Positions 18,802-27,230 of a DNA stretch of 64,000 bases are shown here, one piece after another; the first letter of the stretch is position 1, and the number at the start of each line of letters is the position of its first letter. This stretch comes from Rheinheimera sp. MM224 (GTDB lineage: Bacteria; Pseudomonadota; Gammaproteobacteria; Enterobacterales; Alteromonadaceae). The position numbers were made by a program, and so were the translations under genes. Under the pieces are notes generated by a model, which was not told the origin of the DNA, searched no databases, and saw only the letters and a list, made by a program, of their open reading frames with translations. The stretch is from assembly GCF_947090785.1 (NCBI RefSeq), contig NZ_OX352320.1, positions 310,001 through 374,000 on the forward strand, given 5' to 3'.

Positions 18802-19581
18802 TCAGATGGATTCAGGGTAGGATTTCAGTGCCTTTCTGACGTAATAGGCAAAATTGACTTTGCTGCGACGATCCGTCGACAACCAGTCATGAGCTTCCTG
18901 TGCCAAAGCTGCAGGCAACGGCTGCACCTGACCAGCGGCCATGGCCAGCAGTTGTAAACGGGCGGCGCGTTCAATCATCAGTGCAAGGTTGCAGGCTTCT
19001 TCAATGGTTTTCCCGACGACCAACTGACCGTGATGGGCCAGCAAAATGGCTCTTTTGTTGCCCAGCGCATTGGAAATAATGATGCCTTCTTCATTCCCTA
19101 CAGGAACGCCAGGCCACTCACCTAAAAAGGCGCAGTCATCAAATAAACTGCAGGTATCCATTTGTGCCACCATCAGCGGAACTCTGAGCATAGAAAGTGC
19201 CGCTACATGAGTGGGGTGAGTGTGAATAATGCAATTCACTTCAGGGTGTTGCTGATAAATCCAGGTATGGAATCTATTGGCAGGATTTGGCATTGCCTGT
19301 TGGTCGACAGGTTCCAGATCCTGATTGACTTCTATCAGGTTGTCCGCGGTAATTTCATCAAAACCCAGGCCAAATCGCTGGGTGATAAAGGTATTGCCAG
19401 CTGCAGTGCGGGCTGTGATTTGCCCCGCCAAACCTGCATCATGGCCGTGGTCATATAAAATTCTGCAGGTTAAAGCGAGTTTTTGCCTGTCGTTAAACTG
19501 GCTTTGATTTAGTAACTGATCCATTTGCTGTTGTGCAGTGGACATCAACTGCTGTTTATCTAACTGTGCTGTTTTCATCAT
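18802..19581 (-). CDS. Class II aldolase/adducin-family protein
   Basis: A 259-residue protein of the class II aldolase/adducin fold. The zinc ligands are visible as HTHPTHVAAL and LLAHHGQLVVG. GLAGQITAR and GFDEITADNLIEVN are typical phosphate-loop and early strands of the family. It is first in an operon with the DapA-like gene, and both face away from a MocR-type regulator. Two lyase-type enzymes in series suggest cleavage or decarboxylation of a small sugar-acid or hydroxy-acid; the substrate cannot be inferred. The protein begins MMKTAQ, so either of two ATG codons could be used. Confidence 0.82.
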   Translation of the reverse strand: MMKTAQLDKQQLMSTAQQQMDQLLNQSQFNDRQKLALTCRILYDHGHDAGLAGQITARTAAGNTFITQRFGLGFDEITADNLIEVNQDLEPVDQQAMPNPANRFHTWIYQQHPEVNCIIHTHPTHVAALSMLRVPLMVAQMDTCSLFDDCAFLGEWPGVPVGNEEGIIISNALGNKRAILLAHHGQLVVGKTIEEACNLALMIERAARLQLLAMAAGQVQPLPAALAQEAHDWLSTDRRSKVNFAYYVRKALKSYPESI

Positions 19582-19633
19582 GGTCTGCCTCCGGGTCTGG
19601 GCTTCGATTCACTGCCGCCAAGATTAAATAGAT

Positions 19634-19690
19634 TCTGGACCAGTAAGAACATCCAGTTTTATAATCAGTGATGGTCCAGATTGGTGGTCC
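19634..19690. promoter_or_regulatory. MocR-regulator promoter with TGGTCC half sites
   Basis: TCTGGACCA (19634-19642) and TGGTCCAGA (19672-19680) form a 9-bp inverted repeat, and a further TGGTCC lies at 19685-19690 as a direct repeat 13 bases on. A TATAAT at 19660-19665 with a 17-base spacer places the -35 region exactly on GGACCA at 19637-19642. MocR proteins usually bind repeated half sites in such divergent regions, so this is a good candidate operator for both the regulator and the aldolase operon. Confidence 0.6.
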
Positions 19691-19711
19691 TGATGAGAGT
19701 GGAGAGTGAGG

Positions 19712-21130
19712 ATGTTACGCCCCTGGCAAACGCAGTTATGGCTGGAGCACAGCTCTGGTGACACTATTCACGCCCGGCTGGTGAATAAGCTGATTGAAGA
19801 CATCTTAACGGGCCGACTGGAAGCCGGAGCTTTGTTACCAGGTTCCCGCTCTTTAGCCACAGTGTTGGGGCTGAACCGCAAAACAGTGCAAATAGCCTAT
19901 GACGAATTGATTGCGCAGGGCTGGCTGGTTACCCAGGCAAAACGCGGAACTTTTGTGTCAGATCGCCTACCCGAGCAGCGTATGTCTGAGCAATACCAGC
20001 AATTGCTTGCGGGGGCAGTCAAATCAGACTTCGACCATACGGAGCTTGCGCCCCTTCAAGGCAAAGAAAGGCAATCCGGCAATGACGGTATTCCGGATGC
20101 GCGTCTTATTCCTTATGAGCTATTGGCGCGGGCGTACCGAAGGGCACTCATTGCTGCCAGCCGAAAGCAGTATCTGGGTTATGGCGACCCGCAGGGCACT
20201 ATCGAATTACGTCATGCCTTACAACGCATGCTGATACAGGAACGTTATCTGCACCTGAGCTCAGCGCAGATTTGCACTGTGCGTGGCAGTCAGATGGCTA
20301 TTTATCTGGCTTCCAGGGTGCTTAAACCGTCCGATGGTGTGATGGTGTTTGAAGAGCTGACTTATGCACCGGCATTGGCCGCTTTTGAGGAGGCAGGATT
20401 TACCATACTGCGCTGCAAAACGGATCAACAGGGGCTGGATGTCAAACATTTACAACAACTGATCGCAGGCCGGAAAGTAGCGGCTATTTACACTACGCCT
20501 CATCATCATTATCCAACCACTGTCACTATGGTGATGGAGCGGCGTTTGCTGTTGCTGCAACTGTCGGCCCAGCATGATTTTTATATAGTGGAAGACGATT
20601 ATGATCACGAGTTTCACTTTGACAGCAGACCTATACCGCCACTTGCCAGCTTGCCGGGGGCAGAGCGGGTGTTGCATATAGGTTCTTTATCCAAGGTTTT
20701 TGCGCCAGGTTTGCGGATCGGTTATCTGGTCGCCAACGCTGCATTTATCGAAAAAGCAGTGCAACATATTTTAATGATCGACCGTCAGGGTAATACCTTA
20801 ACTGAGTTGGCTTTAGCTGAATTACTCGAGTCGGGGGAAGTGAAACGTCATATTCGCAAATGCAAAAAGCTCTACAAAATCCGCAGGGATCACTGTGTAA
20901 GTGAGCTTAAACGCCTGTTTGGTGACAGAGTACGTTTTCATGTTCCACCAGGTGGGTTGGCATTCTGGCTGGAGTTTGGTACCCAGCAGCAGTCTAATCT
21001 GGCAGAGTTAGCGACAGAGCCGCACTTTTTTGTTGATAAACAAAGCTGTTCTGTCCGGTTTGGTTTTGGGGCCTTCACAGAGCAGGAAACTACAGCAGCG
21101 CTGACCAGGCTGCTGTCTCTTGTGAGTTGA
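19712..21130 (+). CDS. MocR-family (GntR-HTH plus aminotransferase-fold) PLP-dependent regulator
   Basis: A 472-residue regulator with an N-terminal GntR winged helix (residues about 20-85: LEAGALLPGSRSLATVLGLNRKTVQIAYDEL) and a C-terminal type I aminotransferase domain. The pyridoxal-phosphate region is intact: EDDYDHEFHFD and the Schiff-base lysine in HIGSLSKVFAPGLRIGY. MocR proteins are transcription factors that sense PLP or an amino compound rather than catalysing transamination. I chose ATG 19712, with GGAG at 19701-19704, over GTG 19706. It is divergent from the class II aldolase/DapA-like operon and is probably its regulator. PdxR is a relative, but no pdx gene is linked. Confidence 0.88.
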   Translation: MLRPWQTQLWLEHSSGDTIHARLVNKLIEDILTGRLEAGALLPGSRSLATVLGLNRKTVQIAYDELIAQGWLVTQAKRGTFVSDRLPEQRMSEQYQQLLAGAVKSDFDHTELAPLQGKERQSGNDGIPDARLIPYELLARAYRRALIAASRKQYLGYGDPQGTIELRHALQRMLIQERYLHLSSAQICTVRGSQMAIYLASRVLKPSDGVMVFEELTYAPALAAFEEAGFTILRCKTDQQGLDVKHLQQLIAGRKVAAIYTTPHHHYPTTVTMVMERRLLLLQLSAQHDFYIVEDDYDHEFHFDSRPIPPLASLPGAERVLHIGSLSKVFAPGLRIGYLVANAAFIEKAVQHILMIDRQGNTLTELALAELLESGEVKRHIRKCKKLYKIRRDHCVSELKRLFGDRVRFHVPPGGLAFWLEFGTQQQSNLAELATEPHFFVDKQSCSVRFGFGAFTEQETTAALTRLLSLVS

Positions 21131-21141
21131 CCCCAGTGGTT

Positions 21142-22491
21142 TTATCTCATGGTGACGAATTCCTCAGAGGAAGTCGGATGTATAGCCACACAGTTATCAA
21201 AGTCGGCTTTGGTGGCGCCCATTTTGATGGCCACACCAAAACCCTGTAGCATTTCGTCTGCGCCAAAACCTATTACATGCAAACCTACTACTTTTTCAGT
21301 AGGGCCAGCGCACACCAGTTTCATCCGGGTCAGCTGACGATGCTGGGTTAAAGCCGTGTACATAGCAGCAAATTCGCTGCGATAGACTTTAACTTCGCCA
21401 TCACCAAATTGCTGACGGGCTTCGTCTTCGGTTAAACCTATAGTGCCAATAGGAGGGTGCGAAAACACTACAGTTGGCACAGTGCTGTAATCCAGTTTGC
21501 TGTCTGGTTTGTTATTAAATAACCGCTCTGACAAACGTCGTCCGGCTGCCACTGCGACCGGCGTTAAAGCTAAGCGACCGGTGTTATCACCTACCGCATA
21601 AATGCCTGGCACATTGGTATTCTGATACTCGTCTGTAGGAATAAAACCTTCGGCATCTAGCTTCACGCCAGCTTTTTCCAGCTGCAGCTTGTCATTGGCT
21701 GGCTCGCGGCCTATAGCCCAAATCAGACAATCCACAGTGAGGCTGCTGCCGGTAGATAACTGCACAGTTAAAGAGCCGTCGGCGTTTTTACTGACAGAGC
21801 TCACTTCGGTATGGGTGTGTAGTTTCGGGCCATCTTTGGCCATCAGTTCGACTAAGGTGTCGGATAAAATAGGGTCGAAGCTGCGCAGTGGTTTGTCTTT
21901 ACGCACCAATAAATGGGTGTCACTGCCAAGAGCCTGCATCACGCCGGCGATTTCTACAGCTATATATCCAGCACCTACCACAACAACCCGTTTGGGCTGA
22001 CTTTGTAAGGCAAAAAAGCCATCGCTGTCTATACCAAGTTCTGCTCCCGGTAAATCAGGGCGCACAGGACGACCACCAGTGGCTATCGTAATATGGTCAG
22101 CGCTATACAGCTTACCATCCACTTCCACAGTGTTTTTATCGACAAAGCGGGCAAAACCACGAATTAAAGTGATGCGGTTTTTCTCCAGCACTCTGTCGTA
22201 AGATCCATGAATACGGGAGATATAAGCTTCGCGGCTTTCTACTAATTTGGCCCAATTTAACGCAGGCATTTCAACATCTAAACCATAATCCGGTGCGTAC
22301 TTAAATGCATCGGCAATTTGACCGGCAAACCACATGGCTTTTTTCGGCACACAACCTACGTTGACACAGGTGCCACCTAAAAATTTAGCTTCGATAATGG
22401 CGCATTTCTGGCCATGACTGGCAGCTCTGTTGGCGCTGGCAATACCGCCGCTGCCGCCACCTATGGCGATATAGTCAAAATGTTCAGTCAT
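21142..22491 (-). CDS. gorA: Glutathione-disulfide reductase
   Basis: A 449-residue FAD/NADPH disulfide reductase. The redox pair Cys42/Cys47 is in [13 protein letters not shown]. The FAD motif is [17 protein letters not shown], the NADPH motif [20 protein letters not shown], and the C-terminal dimer-interface histidine lies in [16 protein letters not shown]. These features and the length identify Gor, which reduces glutathione disulfide in the cytoplasm. Divergent to prlC, as part of the gor-prlC-rsmJ neighbourhood seen in gammaproteobacteria. The ribosome site is weak (AGGCTGAGCAAC before the ATG). It converges with the MocR gene, 11 bases apart. Confidence 0.95.
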   Translation of the reverse strand: MTEHFDYIAIGGGSGGIASANRAASHGQKCAIIEAKFLGGTCVNVGCVPKKAMWFAGQIADAFKYAPDYGLDVEMPALNWAKLVESREAYISRIHGSYDRVLEKNRITLIRGFARFVDKNTVEVDGKLYSADHITIATGGRPVRPDLPGAELGIDSDGFFALQSQPKRVVVVGAGYIAVEIAGVMQALGSDTHLLVRKDKPLRSFDPILSDTLVELMAKDGPKLHTHTEVSSVSKNADGSLTVQLSTGSSLTVDCLIWAIGREPANDKLQLEKAGVKLDAEGFIPTDEYQNTNVPGIYAVGDNTGRLALTPVAVAAGRRLSERLFNNKPDSKLDYSTVPTVVFSHPPIGTIGLTEDEARQQFGDGEVKVYRSEFAAMYTALTQHRQLTRMKLVCAGPTEKVVGLHVIGFGADEMLQGFGVAIKMGATKADFDNCVAIHPTSSEEFVTMR

Positions 22492-22612
22492 GTTGCTCAG
22501 CCTTGCTGTTGTTTTATTGAGTTTTAATATGAGGCTATTGTGGTCGAACTCAAGGCGTTTTACAAAAACCGAGCATAAATCTGCCCCAGGGCTGCTGTAA
22601 ATTGCTTGAGAA

Positions 22613-22621
22613 TGCTATAAA
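22613..22621 (+). promoter_or_regulatory. Extended -10 promoter candidate for prlC
   Basis: TGCTATAAA is an extended -10 element (TG at 22613-22614, TATAAA at 22616-22621) about 75 bases before prlC. No good -35 is apparent, which is usual for extended -10 promoters. Confidence 0.4.
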
Positions 22622-22693
22622 AGCCCCAATACTGCTGTTATACCCAGCGTTAAATCAAACGCCACTTTTTTAAAGGCCAGACAGAGATAAACC

Positions 22694-24715
22694 ATGACCC
22701 AAGCCTTACCTGTATTTAGTCAAATAGAGCCAAGCCAAATCAAAGCTCGTGTAGAGCAGTTAATTGAACTTTGTACCGCTGATATTGAAGCTGTGGTGAA
22801 AGAGCCGAACCCAAGCTGGCAGTCGTTGATTGTAGCGCTGGAAGAAAACAGCGATGAGCTCGGTAAGTTCTGGTCGCCTGTGTCGCATTTAAATTCAGTG
22901 AAAAACAGCCCTGAACTACGTGAAGCTTATGAAAGCTGCCTGCCGTTATTATCTGATTTCAGCACTTATGTCGGCCAGCACGAAGGTTTGTATCAGGCTT
23001 ATTTAAAGCTGTCGCAAAGTGCTGAATACGCCAGCTTAACTACAGCGCAGCAAAAAGTAATTCAAAACGCTTTGCGCGATTTTAAATTGTCCGGTATTGG
23101 TTTGTCGGACGAGAAAAAGCAGCGCTACGGTGAAATTCAAAGCCGTTCATCCGACTTAGCCTCGAGTTTTTCTAACAATACTTTGGATGCCACTCAAGCC
23201 TGGTTTAAACATATTGAAGATGAAAGCCTGCTGTCTGGTTTACCTGAAGATGCCAAATTAGCAGCGGCAGAAGCGGCGGCGCAAAAAGAATTATCTGGCT
23301 GGGTCTTTACGCTGGAATTCCCAAGCTACATCGCCATTTTAACTTATGCCGATAACCGCGATTTACGCGCTGAGTTGTATCAAGCCTATTGCACCCGAGC
23401 CTCTGATCAAGGCCCAACGGCGGGTCAGTTTGATAACAGCGCCATTATTGAAGAAACCTTAGCGCTGCGTCACGAGCTGGCTCAACTGCTGGATTTTGAT
23501 AACGCTGCAGAAGAATCATTGGCAACCAAAATGGCCGAAAGCCCGGCTCAGGTGCTGGAGTTTTTAGCTGATTTAGCCCGTCGTGCCAAGCCACAGGCGT
23601 TGCAGGATCTGGCTGAACTCAAAGCTTTTGTCAAAGCTGAATTTGGTGTGGAGGAATTAAACTCCTGGGATGTGACTTATTACTCAGAAAAGTTAAAACA
23701 GGCGAAATACTCCATTTCTGACGAAGCTTTGCGGCCTTATTTCCCTGAAAGCAAAGTAGTGCCGGGTTTATTCAGCGTGTTGGGTAAATTGTTTGGCATC
23801 AGCGTACAAAAACGTGAAGGCGTAGATGTCTGGCATCCGGATGTGAGCTTTTACGATATTTTCGACGCCAAAGGTGAGCTGCGTGGCAGTTTTTATCTGG
23901 ATTTATACGCTCGTGCGAAAAAGCGCGGTGGTGCCTGGATGGACGATTGCCAGGGCCGACGCTGGAAAGCCGATGGTAGTCTGCAACACCCTGTGGCCTA
24001 TTTAACCTGTAACTTTAATAAACCTGTAGGCGGCAAACCTGCGTTATTTACTCATGATGAAGTAGTCACTTTGTTCCATGAATTTGGCCATGGTTTACAC
24101 CATATGCTGACGCAAGTGGATGCTTCCGCTGTGGCTGGCATTAGTGGTGTGGCATGGGATGCAGTGGAATTACCGAGTCAGTTTTTAGAAAACTGGTGCT
24201 GGCAGCCAGAAGCGTTGGCGTTAATTTCAGGTCATTACCAGACAGGTGAAGCTTTACCACAAGATATGCTGGATAAAATGCTGGCAGCGAAAAACTTCCA
24301 GTCGGCGTTGTTTTTAGTGCGTCAGCTGGAATTTGCCTTGTTTGACTTCCGTTTACATGCCGAATACGACCCGGCTTTGGGTGGTCGTGTGCAGCAAATT
24401 CTGGATGACGTACGCCAGCAAGTCTCTGTCATAGTGCCACCTCGTTTTAACCGCTTCCAGCATGGGTTTAGTCATATCTTCGCTGGGGGTTATGGCGCCG
24501 GTTATTACAGTTACTTATGGGCTGAAGTATTGTCGGCCGATGCCTTTGGCCGCTTTGAAGAAGAAGGTATTTTTAATGCTGTTGTGGGCCAGGATTTCCT
24601 GCACTGCATTTTAGAAAAAGGTGGCAGTGCAGAACCTATGGAGCTGTTTAAAGCCTTCCGGGGTCGTGAGCCATCCAATGCCGCCTTATTACGTCATATG
24701 GGCATAGCTGCTTAA
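22694..24715 (+). CDS. prlC: Oligopeptidase A (M3 zinc metallopeptidase)
   Basis: A 673-residue M3-family peptidase that degrades short peptides, including released signal peptides, in the cytoplasm. The zinc motif HEFGH lies at residues 462-466, and the family motif VAWDAVELPSQFLENWCW follows at the expected distance to supply the third ligand. The late FSHIFAGGYGAGYYSYLWAEV is also typical. No signal peptide. Length matches E. coli PrlC. In E. coli prlC is followed by rsmJ; here about 6 kb of other genes separate them. The start ATG 22694 is preceded by AGAGATAA. Confidence 0.95.
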   Translation: MTQALPVFSQIEPSQIKARVEQLIELCTADIEAVVKEPNPSWQSLIVALEENSDELGKFWSPVSHLNSVKNSPELREAYESCLPLLSDFSTYVGQHEGLYQAYLKLSQSAEYASLTTAQQKVIQNALRDFKLSGIGLSDEKKQRYGEIQSRSSDLASSFSNNTLDATQAWFKHIEDESLLSGLPEDAKLAAAEAAAQKELSGWVFTLEFPSYIAILTYADNRDLRAELYQAYCTRASDQGPTAGQFDNSAIIEETLALRHELAQLLDFDNAAEESLATKMAESPAQVLEFLADLARRAKPQALQDLAELKAFVKAEFGVEELNSWDVTYYSEKLKQAKYSISDEALRPYFPESKVVPGLFSVLGKLFGISVQKREGVDVWHPDVSFYDIFDAKGELRGSFYLDLYARAKKRGGAWMDDCQGRRWKADGSLQHPVAYLTCNFNKPVGGKPALFTHDEVVTLFHEFGHGLHHMLTQVDASAVAGISGVAWDAVELPSQFLENWCWQPEALALISGHYQTGEALPQDMLDKMLAAKNFQSALFLVRQLEFALFDFRLHAEYDPALGGRVQQILDDVRQQVSVIVPPRFNRFQHGFSHIFAGGYGAGYYSYLWAEVLSADAFGRFEEEGIFNAVVGQDFLHCILEKGGSAEPMELFKAFRGREPSNAALLRHMGIAA

Positions 24716-24752
24716 TTTTTCTTTTGCAGTTGTTGTTTTAGGTAAAAAGGCT

Positions 24753-24789
24753 AAAGTTACTCTGTCTTTAATGAGCGCAGAGTAACTTT
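24753..24789 (+). promoter_or_regulatory. Perfect 12-bp inverted repeat abutting a start codon
   Basis: AAAGTTACTCTG (24753-24764) and CAGAGTAACTTT (24778-24789) pair perfectly around a 13-base loop. The 3' arm ends on the base before ATG 24790, so in RNA the whole initiation region would be in the stem. It could end prlC transcription, though no T tract follows, or control translation of the small downstream gene. Confidence 0.6.
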
Positions 24790-25017
24790 ATGAATATCAG
24801 ACAGTTTTTAAGAGATGTGACAGCAAATCCCTGGGTCAATATGCTGGTGGCCACAGCTATGTTGGTCGCTGCTGGCAATGAAATCTGGCAGAGTATTCAA
24901 AGCTTTGAATTGGGTGCTCATCATGGTGTATTTTTGTACGCTTTATTGCAATGCCTGAAAACTTTGCCTGATTTGATGGAGCCACTGAACAAGTTGAAAG
25001 GGGTTGATGCAGAGTAA
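24790..25017 (+). CDS. Small hypothetical membrane-associated protein
   Basis: A 75-residue protein. Residues 14-28 (PWVNMLVATAMLVAAG) form one hydrophobic segment and residues 41-52 a weaker one around HHGVFLYALLQCL. No recognised domain. It sits 74 bases after prlC and 20 bases before an exported hypothetical protein. Its start codon directly follows a 12-bp inverted repeat, and there is no clear Shine-Dalgarno outside that stem. Function unknown. Coding status is supported by sensible membrane-protein composition and operon-like spacing. Confidence 0.5.
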   Translation: MNIRQFLRDVTANPWVNMLVATAMLVAAGNEIWQSIQSFELGAHHGVFLYALLQCLKTLPDLMEPLNKLKGVDAE

Positions 25018-25037
25018 TTTGCTGGAGCAACAGACTG

Positions 25038-25487
25038 ATGATGAACAACAATAGGTTAATTCTGATCACAGCTTTACTTTTTGGCACTGCTTCGGCTTGT
25101 GCTGAGCCTGTCACTGTGGTGCAGCAGAAATCAGCGCTTGTTGCTCCTGCTGCTGGACCAACAACTGCGGTACAGTGGCGGCAATTATTGCAGCAGGAAA
25201 AAGCTAAAATTATCAAGCTGGTGGGTGAGGCGAAAGCTGAAACCGCAAAACAATGTCGGTTACTGGCGTTGGGGCAAAAAGCCTGTGGAGGACCAGAATC
25301 TTATCTGGCTTATTCCATCAGTGAAACGGATGAAAAGCTGTTGAAACAGCACGCATTTATGTACAAACAACTTCAGCAGCAGATGCAAGCACAAAGCGGT
25401 CTTCTCTCCAACTGCGCTGTAGTACCAGAGGCCAGGCTAGAGTGGTCAGGCGGACGCTGCAGACTCAGCGGCGCTAACAGTTTTTAA
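25038..25487 (+). CDS. Exported hypothetical protein
   Basis: A 149-residue protein with a signal peptide (NNNRLILITALLFGTASACA-EP) and no recognised domain. The mature part is rich in Gln, Lys and Ala with a probable helical stretch (WRQLLQQEKAKIIKLVGEAK) and later YMYKQLQQQMQAQ-like sequence. Four cysteines in the mature region (QCRLLALGQKACGG, SNCAV, GRCRL) could form two periplasmic disulfides. It is closely spaced between the small membrane-protein gene and the Tag-like gene, so cotranscription is likely. Function unknown. Confidence 0.6.
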   Translation: MMNNNRLILITALLFGTASACAEPVTVVQQKSALVAPAAGPTTAVQWRQLLQQEKAKIIKLVGEAKAETAKQCRLLALGQKACGGPESYLAYSISETDEKLLKQHAFMYKQLQQQMQAQSGLLSNCAVVPEARLEWSGGRCRLSGANSF

Positions 25488-25503
25488 CAGGGCAACAGAT
25501 TTT

Positions 25504-26205
25504 ATGCTTTATCCGGAAAAGTTTTCCATCATTTATCAACGCGCTGCCGAACGTAAAGGTGGCAAAGCGGCATTAGAGTCATTGTTAAATAAACCTCGCA
25601 CTGCAGCGCAGTTACAGCAGCTGACCGATGCTGAGTGTTTAAGTGAATTAAGCAAAAAAATCTTCCAGTCTGGTTTTGTCTGGTCTGTGGTGGAGAAGAA
25701 GTGGCCGGGTTTTGAAGATATTTTTTTTGGTTTTGAACCGGAAAAAATGCTGTTGATGAGTGATGAAATGCTGGCCGCCAAAGCAACAGACCCTCGTATT
25801 ATCCGCAACGCTACTAAAGTATTTGCGATACGCGATAACGCCTTGATGATCCAGCAAGTAGCTGACAAATATGGCAGTTTTGGCGCCTTCTTAGCCCAGT
25901 GGTCTGGTGAAGATATCATTGGCTTGTGGGGTTATCTGAAAAAACACGGCAGTAGGTTAGGCGGTAACACAGGTGCTTATGCTTTACGTGTGCTGGGTAA
26001 AGATACCTTTATTATCAGTCAGGATTTAGAGGCTTATCTGCGTAACTTTGGTGTAGTCGAAGGTGGCTTAACCAGTCAGAAAAACCAGAAAGCCATTCAG
26101 CAACAATTTAACCTGTGGCAACAGGAATCTGGTTTAAGTCTGCAGGAAATAAGCAAAGTAGTGGCCTTTAGTTGTGGTGACAACTACGTGGGGCTTCGGA
26201 CTTAG
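25504..26205 (+). CDS. Divergent DNA-3-methyladenine glycosylase I (Tag-like)
   Basis: A 233-residue protein of the adenine-glycosylase (PF03352-type) helix-hairpin-helix fold. Visible are LSKKIFQSGFVWSVVEKKWPGFEDIFFGFEP, ATDPRIIRNATKVFAIRDNA and WGYLKKHGSRLGGNTGAYALRVLGKDTFIIS. The zinc ligands of E. coli Tag are not evident: no Cys/His pair is present near the N terminus, and the C terminus has VVAFSCGDN rather than a His-x3-Cys element. It probably belongs to a zinc-less Tag subgroup that removes alkylated purines; substrate range is unproven. A perfect hairpin terminator follows. Confidence 0.8.
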   Translation: MLYPEKFSIIYQRAAERKGGKAALESLLNKPRTAAQLQQLTDAECLSELSKKIFQSGFVWSVVEKKWPGFEDIFFGFEPEKMLLMSDEMLAAKATDPRIIRNATKVFAIRDNALMIQQVADKYGSFGAFLAQWSGEDIIGLWGYLKKHGSRLGGNTGAYALRVLGKDTFIISQDLEAYLRNFGVVEGGLTSQKNQKAIQQQFNLWQQESGLSLQEISKVVAFSCGDNYVGLRT

Positions 26206-26212
26206 GCTTAGC

Positions 26213-26234
26213 GGTCAGAGCCAAGGCTCTGACC
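26213..26234 (+). terminator. Hairpin terminator after the Tag-like gene
   Basis: A perfect 10-bp inverted repeat GGTCAGAGCC-AA-GGCTCTGACC followed by CTTTAATAACTT, a modest T-containing tail. It is the second hairpin in the window built on GGTCAGAG. Confidence 0.75.
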
Positions 26235-26343
26235 CTTTAATAACTTGTTACAACTTCACGTCACCTGTAACTCATTGATTAGTTACTACTCAACAAGCTC
26301 CATGTTAGTTTAATGTATTCATTACCATAACAAGGAGATCCCT

Positions 26344-27228
26344 ATGCTGGAAATTAAAGGCCTGACCAAAACTTACGACAATGGCGTCAAAGCGTTGAAT
26401 AACGTCAATTTATCCATCAGCAAAGGTATGTTTGGCCTATTAGGTCCTAATGGTGCCGGTAAATCTTCGTTAATGCGCACTATCGCCACCTTGCAACAGC
26501 CTGACAGCGGCAGCATTGTGTTTAATGGCATTGATGTATTAAAAGACCCACAGGCGCTTCGCAAAACTCTGGGTTATCTGCCACAGGATTTCAGTGTTTA
26601 TCCACGTATCAGTGCTTTTGATTTATTGGATCATCTGGCTGTGCTTAAAGGTTTTACACAGAAAAAAGAGCGCAAAGAACTGGTCGAAGGTTTATTGGCC
26701 CATACCAACTTATTTCAGCATAAAGACAAAGCCGTTAGTGGTTTCTCCGGCGGTATGCGCCAGCGTTTTGGTATAGCTCAGGCTCTGTTGGGTAACCCGG
26801 ATTTATTGATTGTCGACGAACCTACTGCAGGTTTGGATCCGGAAGAGCGCAACAGATTTCATAACTTGCTGGTTAGTCTGGGTGAAGAAAAAGTCATTAT
26901 ATTATCCACTCACATAGTCGATGACGTGGCAGAGCTGTGCCCTGCGATGGCGGTATTGGCGGGGGGACAGATTTTATTACAGGGTAATCCACTGGATTTG
27001 ATTCAGCAGGTTGGTGGTCAAATCTGGACTAAAACTGTGTCACAACAAGAAGCGGCTGAACTGGAGAAAGTCTTGCCTGTGATCTCCAAACGCCTGTTTG
27101 CTGGCCGCACTGTGTTGAATGTGTTTGCAGATCAAGCACCTGAAGGTTTTGTAGCAACAGCAGCCGGACTGGAAGATGTGTACTTCTCCTGTTTATCCAA
27201 TCATCGCTCAGCACAAGCTGCGGCTTAG
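26344..27228 (+). CDS. ABC transporter ATP-binding protein
   Basis: A 294-residue ATPase with Walker A GPNGAGKSS (about residues 35-43), signature FSGGMRQR, Walker B LLIVDEPTAGLDP and H-loop LSTHIVDDVAELC. The sequence is closest in style to the CcmA/NatA-type exporters, with a C-terminal extension of about 90 residues after the ATPase core. The gene lies 2 bases before a fused permease/M1-aminopeptidase, and this pair is a recognised bacterial arrangement whose substrate is unknown. AAGGAG precedes the ATG. Probably energises the membrane component encoded next. Confidence 0.93.
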   Translation: MLEIKGLTKTYDNGVKALNNVNLSISKGMFGLLGPNGAGKSSLMRTIATLQQPDSGSIVFNGIDVLKDPQALRKTLGYLPQDFSVYPRISAFDLLDHLAVLKGFTQKKERKELVEGLLAHTNLFQHKDKAVSGFSGGMRQRFGIAQALLGNPDLLIVDEPTAGLDPEERNRFHNLLVSLGEEKVIILSTHIVDDVAELCPAMAVLAGGQILLQGNPLDLIQQVGGQIWTKTVSQQEAAELEKVLPVISKRLFAGRTVLNVFADQAPEGFVATAAGLEDVYFSCLSNHRSAQAAA

Positions 27229-27230
27229 GA

